DNA of 64,000 nt from the NCBI GenBank assembly GCA_963971285.1, contig OZ020244.1:16554001-16618000 (forward strand). Direction: 5' to 3'. Every line of letters begins with the position of its first letter. The first letter of the stretch is position 1. Source of the DNA: Astropecten irregularis. Taxonomy: Eukaryota > Echinodermata > Asteroidea > Paxillosida > Astropectinidae. Below the pieces are notes generated by a model, which did not search any database, was not told the DNA's origin, and saw only the letters and a list, made by a program, of their open reading frames with translations. Position numbers and translations under genes: made by a program. Shown here one piece after another: positions 13,501 to 28,500 of the stretch.

Positions 13501-16500
13501 CCAATTTCATAAAGCTGCTAAGCACAAAAAATTGCTTAGCACAAAATGTCTTACTCAATATAAAAACAAACCACCATTACAAATTCCATTTGATTTTCAC
13601 GGTCAGCGAACAACAGCCAAAGAACAATCACAAGTGATACACAACACATGGAAATTTGGTTGTTAATCCTGTTTTTATTAAAACAAAGAAATTTCGTGGT
13701 TAGCACATTTTTGTGCTAAGCAGGACCATGAAATTGGCCCCCGATCAAGATTGGATGTACGTACAGTGAACCGTTACATCACATACAGGAGAAATACTTT
13801 CAAAGACATTCAACGTAAAATGCACACCATCAAAAACATGGAAACAGAACGTACTACCTGGTTCCTTAAGAGCTTTTTTGGCATCGTCATCATCGATGAT
13901 CACCTGTTGCAAAAAAATCAAACAGAGATGAAACTACATCACTAATAGCGCGAGATTGACTTCAAGCCATCTTTATCGAAGAGATAAAGGTTAAGAGTAA
14001 GACCACTAAAGGTTTTACAGTCACTTTGCCGACTTTCCACTTCGTTCATTCATTTGGAATACACTCATTGAAAAGTCGATACTTCGCCAACAACACTTCC
14101 ACCCATTAAACCTTTTGCCAATTAACCACTTTGCCCACATGCCATTTAGTCTGAGTATCACCCCTTCTACTCTGTGCCACACTATGTACGAAAGTCTGTT
14201 ACATACGTGCATGCAAATTTTATGCAACGCAGCACATCAGCCAATCAGATCTGTTCTGAGAACATTTCCACGAGGATCGTGACGGAGGCCGAGGATGTTG
14301 ATTGGTTAAAACTTAAAGGTCAGTGCTGGGTTGGCTTGCATAATTAATCAGGAAATCTGCACGCATGTGATAGACGCTTGCTCGCTGTATGGTGAGTGAG
14401 TCAATCACTGACGTGGTTGTGAGCGGAACAAGGAAGATATTCATTCAATGTTTGAAAAAAACAAAAAACATCCTTCTTTGACTGTGATCCTGAGCTGAGC
14501 CGTTGTAATTGTGTGCACTGTGCATGCAGATCCCAGACCAAAACGACTAATCCTGGGTTATATGGCTTCTGCCATCCCAAGCAAAGATAGTCGACTATAC
14601 AGGCAGGTCATGTCAAAGAACTGGATAGCTTAGGTGATTGAGCATTAGCATGGGGTCCAATTAAAAATCCAAGTCAAATCCTAGACACACCTTCTACAAT
14701 AAGCATGCTCATTAAAATGGCAGTATTGACAAAAGTTATCAGTGCCAAGCATGATTGTCTGTGCTCCATTTGCAAATCCCAGATGACAAAATCTATCAAA
14801 TAAACATTAATGTACATTTGTAGTCAGCCTAATTTTAAACTTCATGACATATTTTGAACACAGGGCAATAGACCTTATTCACGGTGCATCAGTCCTACAT
14901 CAAAGCAGTGCAATCAAATGGAGGCTTGACCCCAAAGTAGTCTGGTACCCGTTTTCTTTTTAGAATTTGTGTTATCTTTTCCAACGGGTATACAAGAAAG
15001 GTGACAAGATGGATGCCCCGTGAATAAGGAGAATATAACCAAAGGCAACGTCTGAATTATGTACCTTTTCTCCTTCTTCCGCAGGCCTGCAAAAGAGAAT
15101 GACACAAAAGAAAGATCTCAATGACCAAATAATGTAGAACTTAATCATGAATGTAAACAAACATTTTGAAGATTTAAAGGTACCGTACATTATTGGTAAC
15201 ACACACAAACAGAAACGTTCACAGATTTACGTATAACTTTCAGGGTATGCAGATGGTGCTGGTTGAAACATACCGTTAAAATATTTCCGCCTGAAATTGT
15301 GTATTTATCCAGAAATTGGTCAAACATTGAAAAAAAATAGGATTGATCTCGGGGGGGAAATCAAAACCATTCTTCATGTTTTATAAGAACAATTGAGTCA
15401 GGTTTTTGCTATTTTCCTGTGACTCAGATGTCCGACTGAGCTCAAATTTTCACAGGTTTATTATTTCATGTACATGCTGGATTAGACAAAGTGTGAGTGC
15501 TGTTCTGTGACCTTTACCAATCATGTATTATACCTTTAAACTATTAAGATCCCAATCAAAATTGAAAAAAAAAAATCTTCAAGTCTGTACTATAGTTCTA
15601 ACAGTTTTTCATTTATGTGTCATAAGGCAAACTTTAGGATAGTCGGAGAGCATCTTCACTTTTACCCCCAGCCCCCACCCCTGAACCCGTTTGCAATTAT
15701 CATTATTACAGAAGCCTGATAGAGTCTTCTTGTTACACTGCCCATGTGTCTTTCGCCCGTGCATTCCTAGATCATCATAAGGTTTCCTTAGGGACTGGCT
15801 GTCTATCGGTCCAATTGCTGTAACTGTATTTCAACAAAAAAGGCCAAAAGCAACTTGCAATTAGGTTTAATGGCAAGGGTATCTTTCCCCTTGCACATTT
15901 GGGGTACCAGCCTTAACCCCTTGGGGTAATTGTCTGTTTAACACTAGTGCCTATTCCCCCTCCTCCATGGGGTAATTGTCTGTTTAACACTAGTGCCTAT
16001 TCCCCCTCCTCCAACCAACCGATGCCATCACCTTCTCCCAGCACCTACTTGTGGTTATTAGCAGCCGGTGCATCCTTGTTCAGTGCCTTGCGCTTCTCCT
16101 GCAGCCTCTTGGGACCTCGGATGACCCCCTTGGGGTCCACTCCAGGGGGAAGCTGTTTGGACAGGTCCAGCTCGTTGGCCCTGCGGATGGACTTGTTCCG
16201 CTTCTCCTCTTCTTTCTCCTTCTCCAGGGCCGTCAGGCTTTCCGCATCGGCGAGGTTGTCCACGGCGATGGCCAAGAAGACGTTCAGGAGGATGTCTAAT
16301 GGTGGGGAAGAGGTAATGGCTCAGGAAAACATGGCGACCAATGACATTAGTCCACATTTGGAATTTTTTTTTTTTTGGTTTGCGGTTTGACTGATCGATC
16401 GCATCCAACCTGCATATTCACTAGGCATTTTCTCTTAACGGCCGTCTGGAGACACATCAAGCAAAATGAGCTGTGCTTATTATGCCAACATGGATAGTTT

Positions 16501-19500
16501 AATTTTGACAACCCTCACCAACTACAGTTTCTACCCACACACGGCACATCTGTGAAAGCACAAACCCAAGTTTTGATATAAAAGAAGAAAGCAAGTGAGT
16601 TGCATACACAAGGCTCAAATTTCAAAAATGGCTAAAATCAAATCTTTTAGATATCATATCAGTCTTAAATGCTGAGCAGTGTGTTGTCATAGTACAAGTT
16701 ATACTATGGTGATATTGACAAATTATGTCAAATATTATGAGTCATCCATCTTGGACAAACCGGTCCATGAATGTATTACGAGGATCATGAAGAATGCACA
16801 TTCACGTCTGCATTGTCAGAAATGAATGATTTAAACGCACTCAGTCTGTGATGACAGCAAACATTCTACTATATCCAAGAACAGGACGAGGTTATGCGCA
16901 TGTGTACCAACCTCACTGACACATTTCTGATCCAAAGATGTGAAATCACACAGACCCTAACATTTTCACAAAAATAGAAAACAAAATCCTCAACAATGAG
17001 GAAATTTTAAATTTCCAAGCTGTCACATGCCACAACATTGATTTTAATACTCAAAGAACATTCCGGCAAAATTTCAAAATTTTCAAAATAAAAAAAGTAA
17101 AGGAGTAAATTTTGACAATGGTTTGGAAAAAATGTTAACCCCTTCTGCTCAGGAAGCAGCTAAAGCAGTTTGCCTCATGGCGTGAGAATAAATCATGATT
17201 GGTTTGTTATTTCCATTGAAATACATTTAATGGGGGTACATCTGGAACAAGAGGTTCAATGAACCTTTATTATTCCAAACAAATTCGCTCTGTGTGGTAC
17301 ATTCATCCCCATGATTTGCATTTGAATAGATCAATATTTTCGAGCAGACCGCATGCAATCTGTGAGACCCGAACACTGATGCCGTGATACCGATTACGTT
17401 TATGATTGAAAGAGGATACAGTTGCCGCATATGTAGAGGATGATGAAGTAGGAACTGGCGACGATACCGATGGAATGGACGCCGCCGTAGGATGCAATCC
17501 CATCATACATCACTTCGTTCCAGTCCTCACCAGTGAGAATCTACGAGTACACAAGGAGGTGAACACCGACGGAAATGAAAATTATCATCCCTGAATGTCA
17601 AAGCAACGCCGAGTACTTCACTTTCCCTCACTTTCCCTCACTCACTCTCACGACCTCTCTCCACAACCAACACAACATCCGCTGTGCTGCAAATCTCTGG
17701 ATTGTATCTGTACTGAAAGTGCCGGGATTAAAATCGAAATCAGGGAAGGATTCTTATGTACTCAAAGGCCCTTGGCAACAAGCCTCTAAATCTGGTGAGG
17801 TTTAAAAAAAGATTTCAAAGGCGGTGTTGTGCACTTCAGCCTACGTCTGAGGGTATTCCACTTTAATTTATTTGAATAATGGGTTTGAAATGTAGCCCTG
17901 TTTATACACTGCCCAGGGTAAGTTGATGGTACTGCAGAATCAGCAGCCGATTTTGCAATGAGTGAGAGAGAGACCAAATGCCAAAACTGAAGTATCTCGC
18001 CATCCAGGAACATCATAGTCTTTGGAAAAGTACACATTCCTCACTCTACAACACAGCTGGCATTTCATGTTTTTCATTGGTTCAAAAAATTAATATAACC
18101 CCACTCAATATTCTTGATAAATTGCTTCGCAACAGCAAAAATGAACTGTCAATTTCAGAATCATGAAGGTGCCAAAGAAGCGATCTTCCATTTTGCTAAG
18201 CTTTTGAAATGTTCGTTCAACATTCATGTGACGGGTTTAATACGCGTACAATACATTGCATCTAATCATAGTCACACTCTTAGTTGATTGATATTTCTCC
18301 CCTGTCATTATCAATGCACGTCGCTGCGAACAGACGTGGGATGGCTTCAAGGCATTATATGCAAGGCTGAATCAATGACTTTTAATGATAGAAATGTGAT
18401 CCAACAGCTCTGTGGCCGCTGAGCTAAGTCAACTTTTGCTTAAAAGTGGTAAGGGATCCTGATTTTTAAAGGTAGAATCATACTTTGGTAAGAAACTGAA
18501 ACAGAAATCTTTACAGATTTACGTATAACTTACAGGGTATAAAGATGGTGCCAAAGATCAATTGAGCTGGACACTTCACAAGTTTGTTTTTATTCAATGA
18601 CAAATCGAATTATGAACACAAGACTGCAGCTGTTCTATCAACTTTTCCAAAGTATGACACCATCTTTAAAATGCCTGAAGAGCAGAGGGGGGTTACAGAC
18701 TCATACAGGTGGGGCCAGTCAGTCTCAATGAGGCAACTATCAGGCAAAGGGTGAGCAAACTATTTGCAAGGATCCTTAGTTATTGGATTCTGGAAAACAC
18801 CCTAATGCCAATTTGTAGTTAAAGTACAATATGAGCTTCATGTACCTTATAGAATCTCTCAATGTTCAACTGCTCACACCTCAGGCAAAGTTGTCAGGGA
18901 CACCAAGAACGAAAGTTGCTTCAAGAGTCATGGAGACCCAGAAACATCGCTCCCAACAGCTGAGCCCCCCAAACCTGACTCACCTGAAACACGGTGAACA
19001 GCGACTGCCAGAAGTTGTCAAAGTTACTGCGGGGCTTGTCCTGGGTCTTCTTCAGGTTGAAGCGACCCCCGAAGACCTGCATCCCCAGCAGGGCAAAGAT
19101 GAGGATGAAGAGGAACAGCAGGAGCAGAAGACTGGCAATGGACCGCATACTGTTCAGGAGGGATGCCACCAGGTTGCGTAGAGATGCCCAGTATCTGGTA
19201 AAATGGATGGAGGCCAAGCAATCAATCTCCAAGTTTCCCTCAGATTTCAACAGATAATGAAAGAAACTGCACACCTATGTTGTCGGACAGGGCCAAATTT
19301 CAAGGTTCTGCTTACCATAAGCGTAGAATCGGTGCTTATGGAAGCTGCAAATTATGTTCTTATCAGATCCTATTTCATGGATTAGCAAGGACTTTTTAGT
19401 TGTACTTGTGTGTACGTTCACGCAACTATTAAGAATTTCTCGCTAATACTTATGTCTAGAGTAGCATTTCAACGCCACTGAGCCCAGTAAGCATAGAATG

Positions 19501-22500
19501 AGAATTATAAGCGCCAAATTTAGCGGTATTAAAAGCAAAGCCATGAAATAAGACCCTGGGACCAATTTCAAAGAGCTGCTTATGCACAAAATGTGCTCAA
19601 ATCTTCCTTTATCAAAAAAGATTACCAACCAAATGTTAATGTGATGTTTACTACTTTTGACTTGTATTCGGCCATTGTTTGCTGAGCATAACATTCACAA
19701 GGAGTTTTGGCTGGCATACTGATTTTATTTACCAAAGTTTTTGGCAGCTGGTCTTTCAGCCCCCATTTCAATAATGACAATAATAGTCTAAAATCTGGTT
19801 GCATTTCAGGTACAGATCAGCAAAAACCAAACCTCACATACGCACACGTGCCGCAAAACTCACCTCGTCACCTTAAAGACGCGCAGCAGCCGGACGCATC
19901 GCAGCACGCTGATCCCAATGGGCTGAATCACGTTGGCATATATCAAGACCACCTCCACGATGCTACTGCACACCACAAAACAATCAAAGCGGTTGAAGAG
20001 AGAGACAAAGTAACCCTGAAAGCCAAGACTGTACATCTTGATGATCATCTCCACGGTGAAGATGACTACGAAGAGGAGATTACCAATATCTGCGGGAGAA
20101 CAAGGAGAAGACAAGAAAAATGATGTTCACTGAAGAGACGAGAAAGGCACGTTAATACACGAGCTCAGAAAAGACATTGGGTCATGATTGCTCCGCAGTT
20201 GAAATGAAATACTGTCTCCTGGTGATGACTAGAGCAGTCTGGTCAAAACGTTGAGACCTAACCAGAAGTGCGATGAAATAAGTGCGATAAGTACAAACGA
20301 ATATTACATGGTGTTTCCGCAAACTGATCCACATACCAATTGTTTAATACCAAGCCTCAAATCATTTTTGAAAAGAAAACACTTAATGAGAAAAATTCAT
20401 TTCCCGAACAGTCCAGTCACCTACATGTACTGTTTCTCTACATGGTAAAACAAGCACAATACATTTGATCAACTTTTTAAGTGATTCCAATACATGAGAG
20501 ATTAACACTCAGTCAAACAGATACAACCAACAGCCCCAGGCTTGGGTTTCAATGGGAAACTTTGGAGAACCGGTCTTCAAGTCAACAGCGCACGCAATTG
20601 TGAGCATGCGCGCGGTGTTTTGCGCCTGCGTTGTTGTGCGTGCGCGTGCGCTTTTGACAAGACCGGTTCTCAATAGTCTCCCATTTTGATGATGCAGTAC
20701 CACCATTTTTTTTGGCCCAGGAATTATCTATCAGAAACTTTGAAATGTCTAACGGAAGAAGTCAGAAGAGCAACCAAAAGACCAGAGGAACAAAGATAAA
20801 CAATCTGGGGTCGATTTCATGAAGCCCTACGATCGATCGTAACTCTTGTTAAGAGGGGTAACCCATCGTATCTTACGTAGGCATGCAATGCATCATAAGT
20901 CCTACGATTGATAGTATTGAGTTTGGTGAAATTAACCCCTGGTCCTCCAGAAAAATTCCTGAGTTCAAAATCTAGGATTGACACAAAGTCTTAAAGCCTA
21001 ATAATCCAGATCGGGGAGTGACAAATGCTGGACAAAGATGGTACCTTGGAAATCTATGAGCCATTTGGGCTGGTTGTAATGCTCTGAGGCCAAGATGATA
21101 GTGTTAAGGAACACCACAACGATCACAACCCAGTAGAAGGCCTGGGACTTGACCGCCTGTCTGCAAAGCCGACGACATCGTCTGTTCCATCGTCTCATAT
21201 GCCGTCTACAACAAAACAACACAAAATAAAGGATGACATTCTTCGCGGCAAGGAAACAGAGGTCCTCGGATTATTCATGAACTTGTAACAAAGCCTCAGT
21301 GAATCTCATAAATATTCATATCAAATCTAAGGGCCTGTTTGTTTAATGCACAGGATCACGGATTTTACTGATCCGGATCCCATTTTAGCATACCCTGTAT
21401 AGGACATGGATCCCTAAATCTGGGCCCTAAGTTATTCAAATTCTAACCAATTTTATGAATATTCACAAAGACTCTTGCATTATTCATATCAAATCAACAT
21501 AAAACTATTGAAAAGTGAACAAAATAAAATTGACTGGAGCGGGATTCGAACCAGCAACCTCTGGAATACCATACCGAGTGCTGGTACTGTATTCCGGAGC
21601 TGGTTTGCATCCCACTCCAATCAATTTTTCTTTGTTCACTTTTCAATGACTTAAAATTCGTAAGTTTCCCTTGTAGTCATTTGATGATTTACATAAAACT
21701 AAACAAAATCTGCTGATTTTCCAGGCGACGAAAATAACCTGTGTCTTTTTTCGCATTCAAGGCCCATCGTGCATATTTCCGTGCGTCTATTTATAGGAAT
21801 AGTTCAAAGACTCTTGACGACGGGGATTATCTCAACGGCATTAATCACAATGAATGTAACTTGTGTATTGACACAGTCCATCAACTCAAGCCACCCAGGG
21901 GAAATATTCAACGGCGCTTCATTCGGATCCCCCCACCCCCACCCCCCACCCCCACACCTCCCAAAAGAGTAAAAAAAAAAAGGCAAATATATTTCCCGGG
22001 GAAAAATAGTTTACAGATTCAACTAGTAAACCGCAGGACCGGAAGACATACAGATTATCTTGACAGCATTAATTACGATAAAAATGTTGCTTTGCCCTAC
22101 GACAATCGTCTCTCACTTTTTTCTCTGCATCCATGATTGCTGCGGAATGTCGCCGCTACCCAGCTCCTCTGATTTCTCCGAGGAATCCGACTCGCTCATC
22201 GGTTTGGGAACTACGACGACCAAAAAGGAGAAAAGGGAAGAACAAAAAAAATCAATATAAATAGAGTCAGACAAGCATGATCGGCCAAACTTAAAAAAAA
22301 GAAGGGGCTTTTTAATTATGTTTCGGGAGGGGAATGTCGGTACAGCGCAGAGGAGTACCGAGTACTGGGCTGTTTTCACACATGAAATATGACCGCCATA
22401 GGGGCAGCACCAAACAATTGCTTAACACCTAATTTCCCATGTAGATGTGCTGAGGAAATCTGGGATTTTTTGTCACTGAGCTCCGAGGGAAATCTGTAGC

Positions 22501-25500
22501 CTCAATTTCTTTCGCACCTTTTTTCCAGCTTTCTTTTTCTCCTTTATTCCTTCAGTCATGACAGAGGCACATTTATTCATTTATTAACAGGCACTTGGCT
22601 CAGATTTCATTTGCAATTTTGAACAAACAGTTGATGTTAACATCCTTTTCATTTTCAAGTAAAAGATTTTGACAATCCAAAGAGAAAATTTGGGAATTTC
22701 ATGTCACATACATGTATTGCTTGCAATCAAATTACAAAAATTCCGAAACGAAGTATCTAATACTAATGATCAACCAATAATAATACAATAAATAATCATT
22801 CCAATGATTATTTGAATGAATGTGATTTCATTTTGTGCCAACAATGCTGTGCCTGAGGAATGTCTAAAATTGTCTGCCTTCCCTGTTTCAAAACTGTGTG
22901 GGAACTGTCTTTTCTTTTCTCCTTGTTGGCAATTCAGGTTCCATATGCAAACACACTTCCGACCTTTGCCAAGGAACGGTGAGTTATGATTGGGAGCGCA
23001 AACTGTTTTCACTAGAAAGAGTCCCCATTATTTCCCTAGAGAAAGATAATCCATGCATATGCTTGCTTAACTGCTAACAGAATTGGTGCGTTCTTGGAGA
23101 TTGCATGCATTCCCAATAGGATTTCAACGAGTTTGAAAAACTGAGTGTTCCTGGTGAATTGTGAACATTCCATGATTGCTAGGGACTGCCATGCCGGCAA
23201 AGTGACTGAGACAACATACTGCGGAAGGGCATGATAACAGAGTCTGCGTTCCCGGATGTTTCTGCTATATGGACCTCTGCAACCGGACCTCCATTAACGG
23301 TCCATGTGGAGGTGGCTCATGATTTAATAAGGACAATCGTATAAACTTGTTGTGTCTTCAATATCTGCTCACTAAACGTGGGCTGGACCAAAGAGTTGGC
23401 ATGCAATGATATGCAACCACAAACTGCCCGTATTGGACACATTACCAACCTCATTAACAACATGTATGGACCACGTCACTTGAGGCAATTAATACGCAAG
23501 AAGGGCCTGTTTGTTTCGCGCATGAAATCCATGATCTGCAGATCAACGTCCCATGCAGGATAAGCTAAAAATGTGATCCGGATCAGCAAGATCATGAATC
23601 TTGTGCGCAAAAGAAACAAGCCCTTAGTTCCTAGCAATCTTCATAAAGAAAGAAACATGTATCTTTCAATTTCTGCGTAATTTTCATGGGAATAGTGTGC
23701 GAGAAGTGCGAAAGTACAAACAATTCTTACATGGTGTTTCCGCAAACCGATCCACATAACATTTGGCCTTTGTTGCACAGGGCATTAAGTACAAGATCGT
23801 GCCCCAACCTGGTGGAATCACACCTCCATATACCAAGCATCCCCTGTGGCCCCTGATTGGTGCAAATCCCATGTTATCATTCGCTTATACCTAAATGCCC
23901 ACACCAGTCAATAATGTAGTCAGTGTGGATTGTAATGTATACGTGCATGAGAACATGCAATGTGTACATAATACATTACATCCCGATCTGTACATACACT
24001 AAAGGTAACTGAACACATTAACCGATTTCACGAGCATATGACACTGAGTCACCTAGGCTGGGTAAAAGTATTATTGATTTTTTTTTTCTGTCTTCGCACC
24101 CTGTATTAAAATTAAAAACGCCGATAAGGCTTAGGAAAACTAGGAAATACAAAAAACTGTATTAATATCCTCTACATCACTTCTAAAAAGCTAAAATGGT
24201 CTGTCCTTGATTTTAAAGTTAAGCTGTCCGCGTTTTTGCCAAAATTTTATGCTGGAAAATGAAATAAATGAAAGGAAGATATCTGCTGATAATAAAATAG
24301 CATCTTTTTTTAATAATACATATTTTTTTTCAAAGAAGAAATTAAACGAAAAATGAAAAGCAATGTGTGGCTATGAACCAATCATAAAAAAAGAAACCTG
24401 TAAAATATAGCTGTAACTTTCATGCACCTGTAATGGGCAATATCATTCTTCTTAATTTTACGTTACATATTGAATGTAAACATTACTTCAGTTTTTGTGA
24501 GGTTTTTATGAGATCTTGTTTTGTTTTTTTCCTTTTCTTGTTATTTCTTGGTAGCATGTGTGGTAACATGAGCATGGGAACCAATTGCCCAGCGAGGCAA
24601 TTTTAGAGGCAATCTGTCTCAGACAATCTTCAAGATGAGCAATCTTCCAATTTTCCCATGATTTTCCCGAAGAAAGAGAGACGGTGTCTGAAGATTGTCT
24701 CTCTGTGCGTAGTGTACTTTTCTGCCTCATAATTATTGCCTTCTCAAACATCTTCTGCCTTCAAGAATTACATTTAATCCTCCACGTCTTTTTTAAAACC
24801 AGACGTGTTTCATGACATGCAAAAAAAAACATGTCTCCTTAAAGGTAGTATCATACTTTGGTTTTTATCAAAGAAATACAGATTCATGGGCAGAAATATC
24901 AAGACAGATACAGTAACAGTCATCTGTGAACATTTCAGTCCCATACGGTGCCCACTTTTTGAGAAAACAGTGAAAAACTGCCACCGTATTTCTTAAGTCT
25001 TTTCTCTTTTATTTTTGATCTTTAAAAGATCAAAAATAATTTTGGTCACTGGTTTGACTCTTTTCTGGATAAATACAGCATTTCACGCAGAAACATGTTA
25101 ATGGCATGTTTCTACCAGCATCATATTTTTACCCTGTAAGTTATAGTTAAATCTGTGAAGATTTGTTTTGGTGTGCGACCAAAGTAAGGTAGTATACAGT
25201 TGTATACTACCTTTAATGATCCTTGGGATAAAGCCAACTGACTGACAAATGAACAAAGATAATTGACTATTAGAGACACCACCAACACAGGGCTGGATAG
25301 CTCAGTTGGTAAGAGCTCCGGTAAGGTATTCCGAAGGTTGTTGGTTCGAATCCCTCCCCAGTAAATTTTTCTTAGTTCACTTTAATTTTAATGACTTAAA
25401 TAAATTCAGTCAGTTTTCGGCCCCCAATGATTACAATCATTATCTAACATGCACATGAATTCTATCTACCCCGTCCCTGATATGATGGGGGGGAAATGAA

Positions 25501-28500
25501 AAGAAGATTTGGGGGAATATGATGCATCAGATTATGAAAGTTTGCAGGTCACTGCATGGGGAGCTTCACACACAGTGACCGTCCGAACCAAGAAAGTATA
25601 TGAGAGAGGTAGAATGTCCAACTAAAGACCTATACATGGACATAATGTGTGAAGACGCTACCCATCGGTCAAGGACCTGATGAAATAAAAGATCCGCATG
25701 CAAGACAGAAGTGCTCAGACATCCATCAAAAAATGCCTGACAGTTTGTCTATGGAGTGATGAGTGTAGTCAATGAGTGCTGTAAGCCCTTCTCTGTTCTA
25801 TCACAAACCCTACACACTTGTATTTTTATGCAAAATCACCTACATGTACATGTAGTTTAAAGGGTCTCTGCAATGGGAATATTATGGCTTGAACATGTGC
25901 CAAATAAAAAACTGTACATGGGGATTGTAATTTTACCCACTTCCTCACACTGATTCAGGGTTAAAAACAGGTTTTTTGGTTTGTATGCTAATTAGCATTT
26001 CCATATTCATGAGCAAAACTGTGATGTCATCTGGGGAACTGAGAGCAGTAACCCAATTGATTTGTGCACAAAAAGTTGCAGTTGTTTTATAGGTTTTCTG
26101 ACAGACCTTTTCCTCCTCAATGGTTTTATTTTGCCAAATATGTTCCTTTCACTCAACTGGTGGTGTAATTTCTTTACCAAACCATTTCTGTAGGTCAAGT
26201 TTGCCTCTTCATTTCTTATGTTTTTTCATTATATTTTGGCTGTTGGTTCCCTACATGAGTATGCGTGAAAATCCCCCGTTTTCCAAAGGCATTCAAAGGA
26301 AAACCAAATGCTGGTTTGAAACCAAAATAAGAATTGCCATTCATTATTTGTCAGTATATTCTCTGTATGAAGGCAATAAAATAACCTGACTGAAAAAAGC
26401 ACTGCAGTCGCCCTTTAAATTGCTGGCCTCTTCAAAATTAAAAAAGCGGAAAAAGCCAGTCCCCCGCTGTGAAACGAGACATACAATAGAACTGGAAAGG
26501 TCTGTCTATTCCACAGCTTGCTAATGAATGCCAGTACCTCCATTATTTCATGGGCCTGAATATAACCGGAAAACAGCAAAAAACTGTTCTAATTTTTACT
26601 CCAAATTGTAAGGTACTGTTTTGATCTCGGAGATGCAAACTGCTTTTGGTATTTTGTTTTACTCATTTCTCGAAAAAAATTAAAATTTCAAGCAGAATTA
26701 TCTTAATAGTACGTTTGTACCAGGTCTATCTTTATACCCTGTCAGTTGTACGTAAGTCTGTGAACATGTCTGTTTTGAATTCCTAACAAAGTATGATAGT
26801 ACCTTTAAACATTTGGCCTTTGTGCCAATACAAAAATTGTGTTCGATGAAAACCTTAAAGAGCCTGAAAGCTTTGTAATTCCCAGCCTGTGACTCTGCTA
26901 AGCCAGGTTGAACGACCGCTAAGCAGAAAGTATAAAGTACCACTGGCCAACATTAATCCACTCACATGTCTAACACTCTAGGTTTGCACAGCAGTATTCT
27001 TCACTTTATCATCGACTAATTGCATGACTATAAGCTATTCTTAAGTTATTTACAACTCAAGCCCAAACAAAATACATTCAAGCAACTCTCACTACAACTC
27101 TGGTTCTTAAATTATGAATACCCGAGGGAGAATGTATTTAAATTTCAAGAGCCTTCGTACTCCAGCGACAAATGTCTTCGACGTGATCAATTATGAACAG
27201 GCATCATGCAAATAGACACTAACAAAAGAAAAGGAGTGACTACAGAAGTGGAAACTGATGACTAAAAATAAATCATCTAAAAAAAATCAACTAAAAATAA
27301 AATAAATCAACTAAAAATAAATCAACTAAAAATAAATTAACTAAAAACAAATACTGCTCCTTACACACTAACAAATACTGGACATGTAAAACTCCACAGA
27401 TTCACATTGAGTATTGGAACAAAGATTTACATATTTCACACATGCAACGGAAATAATACAAACACGGGTGTCATTCACGTGCATAAATACCCATCTCATG
27501 TGAATATTTCAAAGCGTTTAAAAAATATTCATCTCAAGTACCGGTAGTTCATTCAGACATTTGCATTTTGAGTTGGACGGCAGGCAAAATTTATTGCCGA
27601 GTTTGAAAATGAACGGAAGTCATACTTCAACAAAAATGATATTCCGCTGGAGGTCGGCTAGATATTAAACTTTGTATCTGAATGTCGTGAGTGTGCATCT
27701 TTTAAGGGCTCGTATTTTCTAGATTCTCGATTGATTGATTAATTGGAGACTGGAGTGGGTCCGCTTGCATTCTGCGCCGTTTTTTTTTCTTCTTTTTTTG
27801 CCTTGGGTGAACATGTGCATCCGCAACTACTCGAACAGATCAGCGCTGTCATGATCGCTGGCTGCAGAGCATTTGCATGTCTGCACCACATTATGGGACA
27901 AATGCAGACATCTCTATGCTGTGGAGCTCAAGTACTTAGCACGATCAAGGAAGATGCCAAAATGGGCACCATTTTCGGAATGATTACGCGAACAATACCT
28001 TCCCCCACACACAAAATGGACACATTTTCACTCAATCAATCTTCAATCTTCAATCTTCAATCTTCAATCTTCAATCTTCAATCTTCAATCTGATTAAATT
28101 TCAAAAGAATCCAACCTTCTTTTTTTTTATATTTTGTTCAATATGAAAAAAAAAATAGAAATTATAAATATGTTTTCATTCCATCCAGTCATTTTCAGGC
28201 AATAGTCCAACACAGGTCTACGATGTAGCAAACTTTCGGCAAAATCTTGAAAAATTCACATAAGATGTACGTATCAAAACAAAACCGTGCAGACACCAAC
28301 GACACAAAAAAATTGCATAATTATGTATACAATACCTTTTGTATTAAGTGTACCAAGCCTCTTCCATAGGACTGTTATAGCATTAATACCCAGAAGTTTA
28401 GTTTTCAGAACAAACACACAGTTATTCATAGCAAAAAAAACAACAAACAGTATTATTCACATTGTATGAAAACAAAACGTTTCACTGCAAAAAAAGAGAA

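Noticed and set aside
18831..19257. Plus-strand open frames over 87-116 codons
   Set aside because: They are shadows of Cav1 exon 11 on the opposite strand, whose minus-strand frame is clearly conserved. The same holds for plus-strand frames at 9441..9740, 15947..16390 and 19707..20123.
25856..26420. Small protein-coding genes in the 560-bp element
   Set aside because: The frames of 60-103 codons differ between the two copies at start or end and have no family features.
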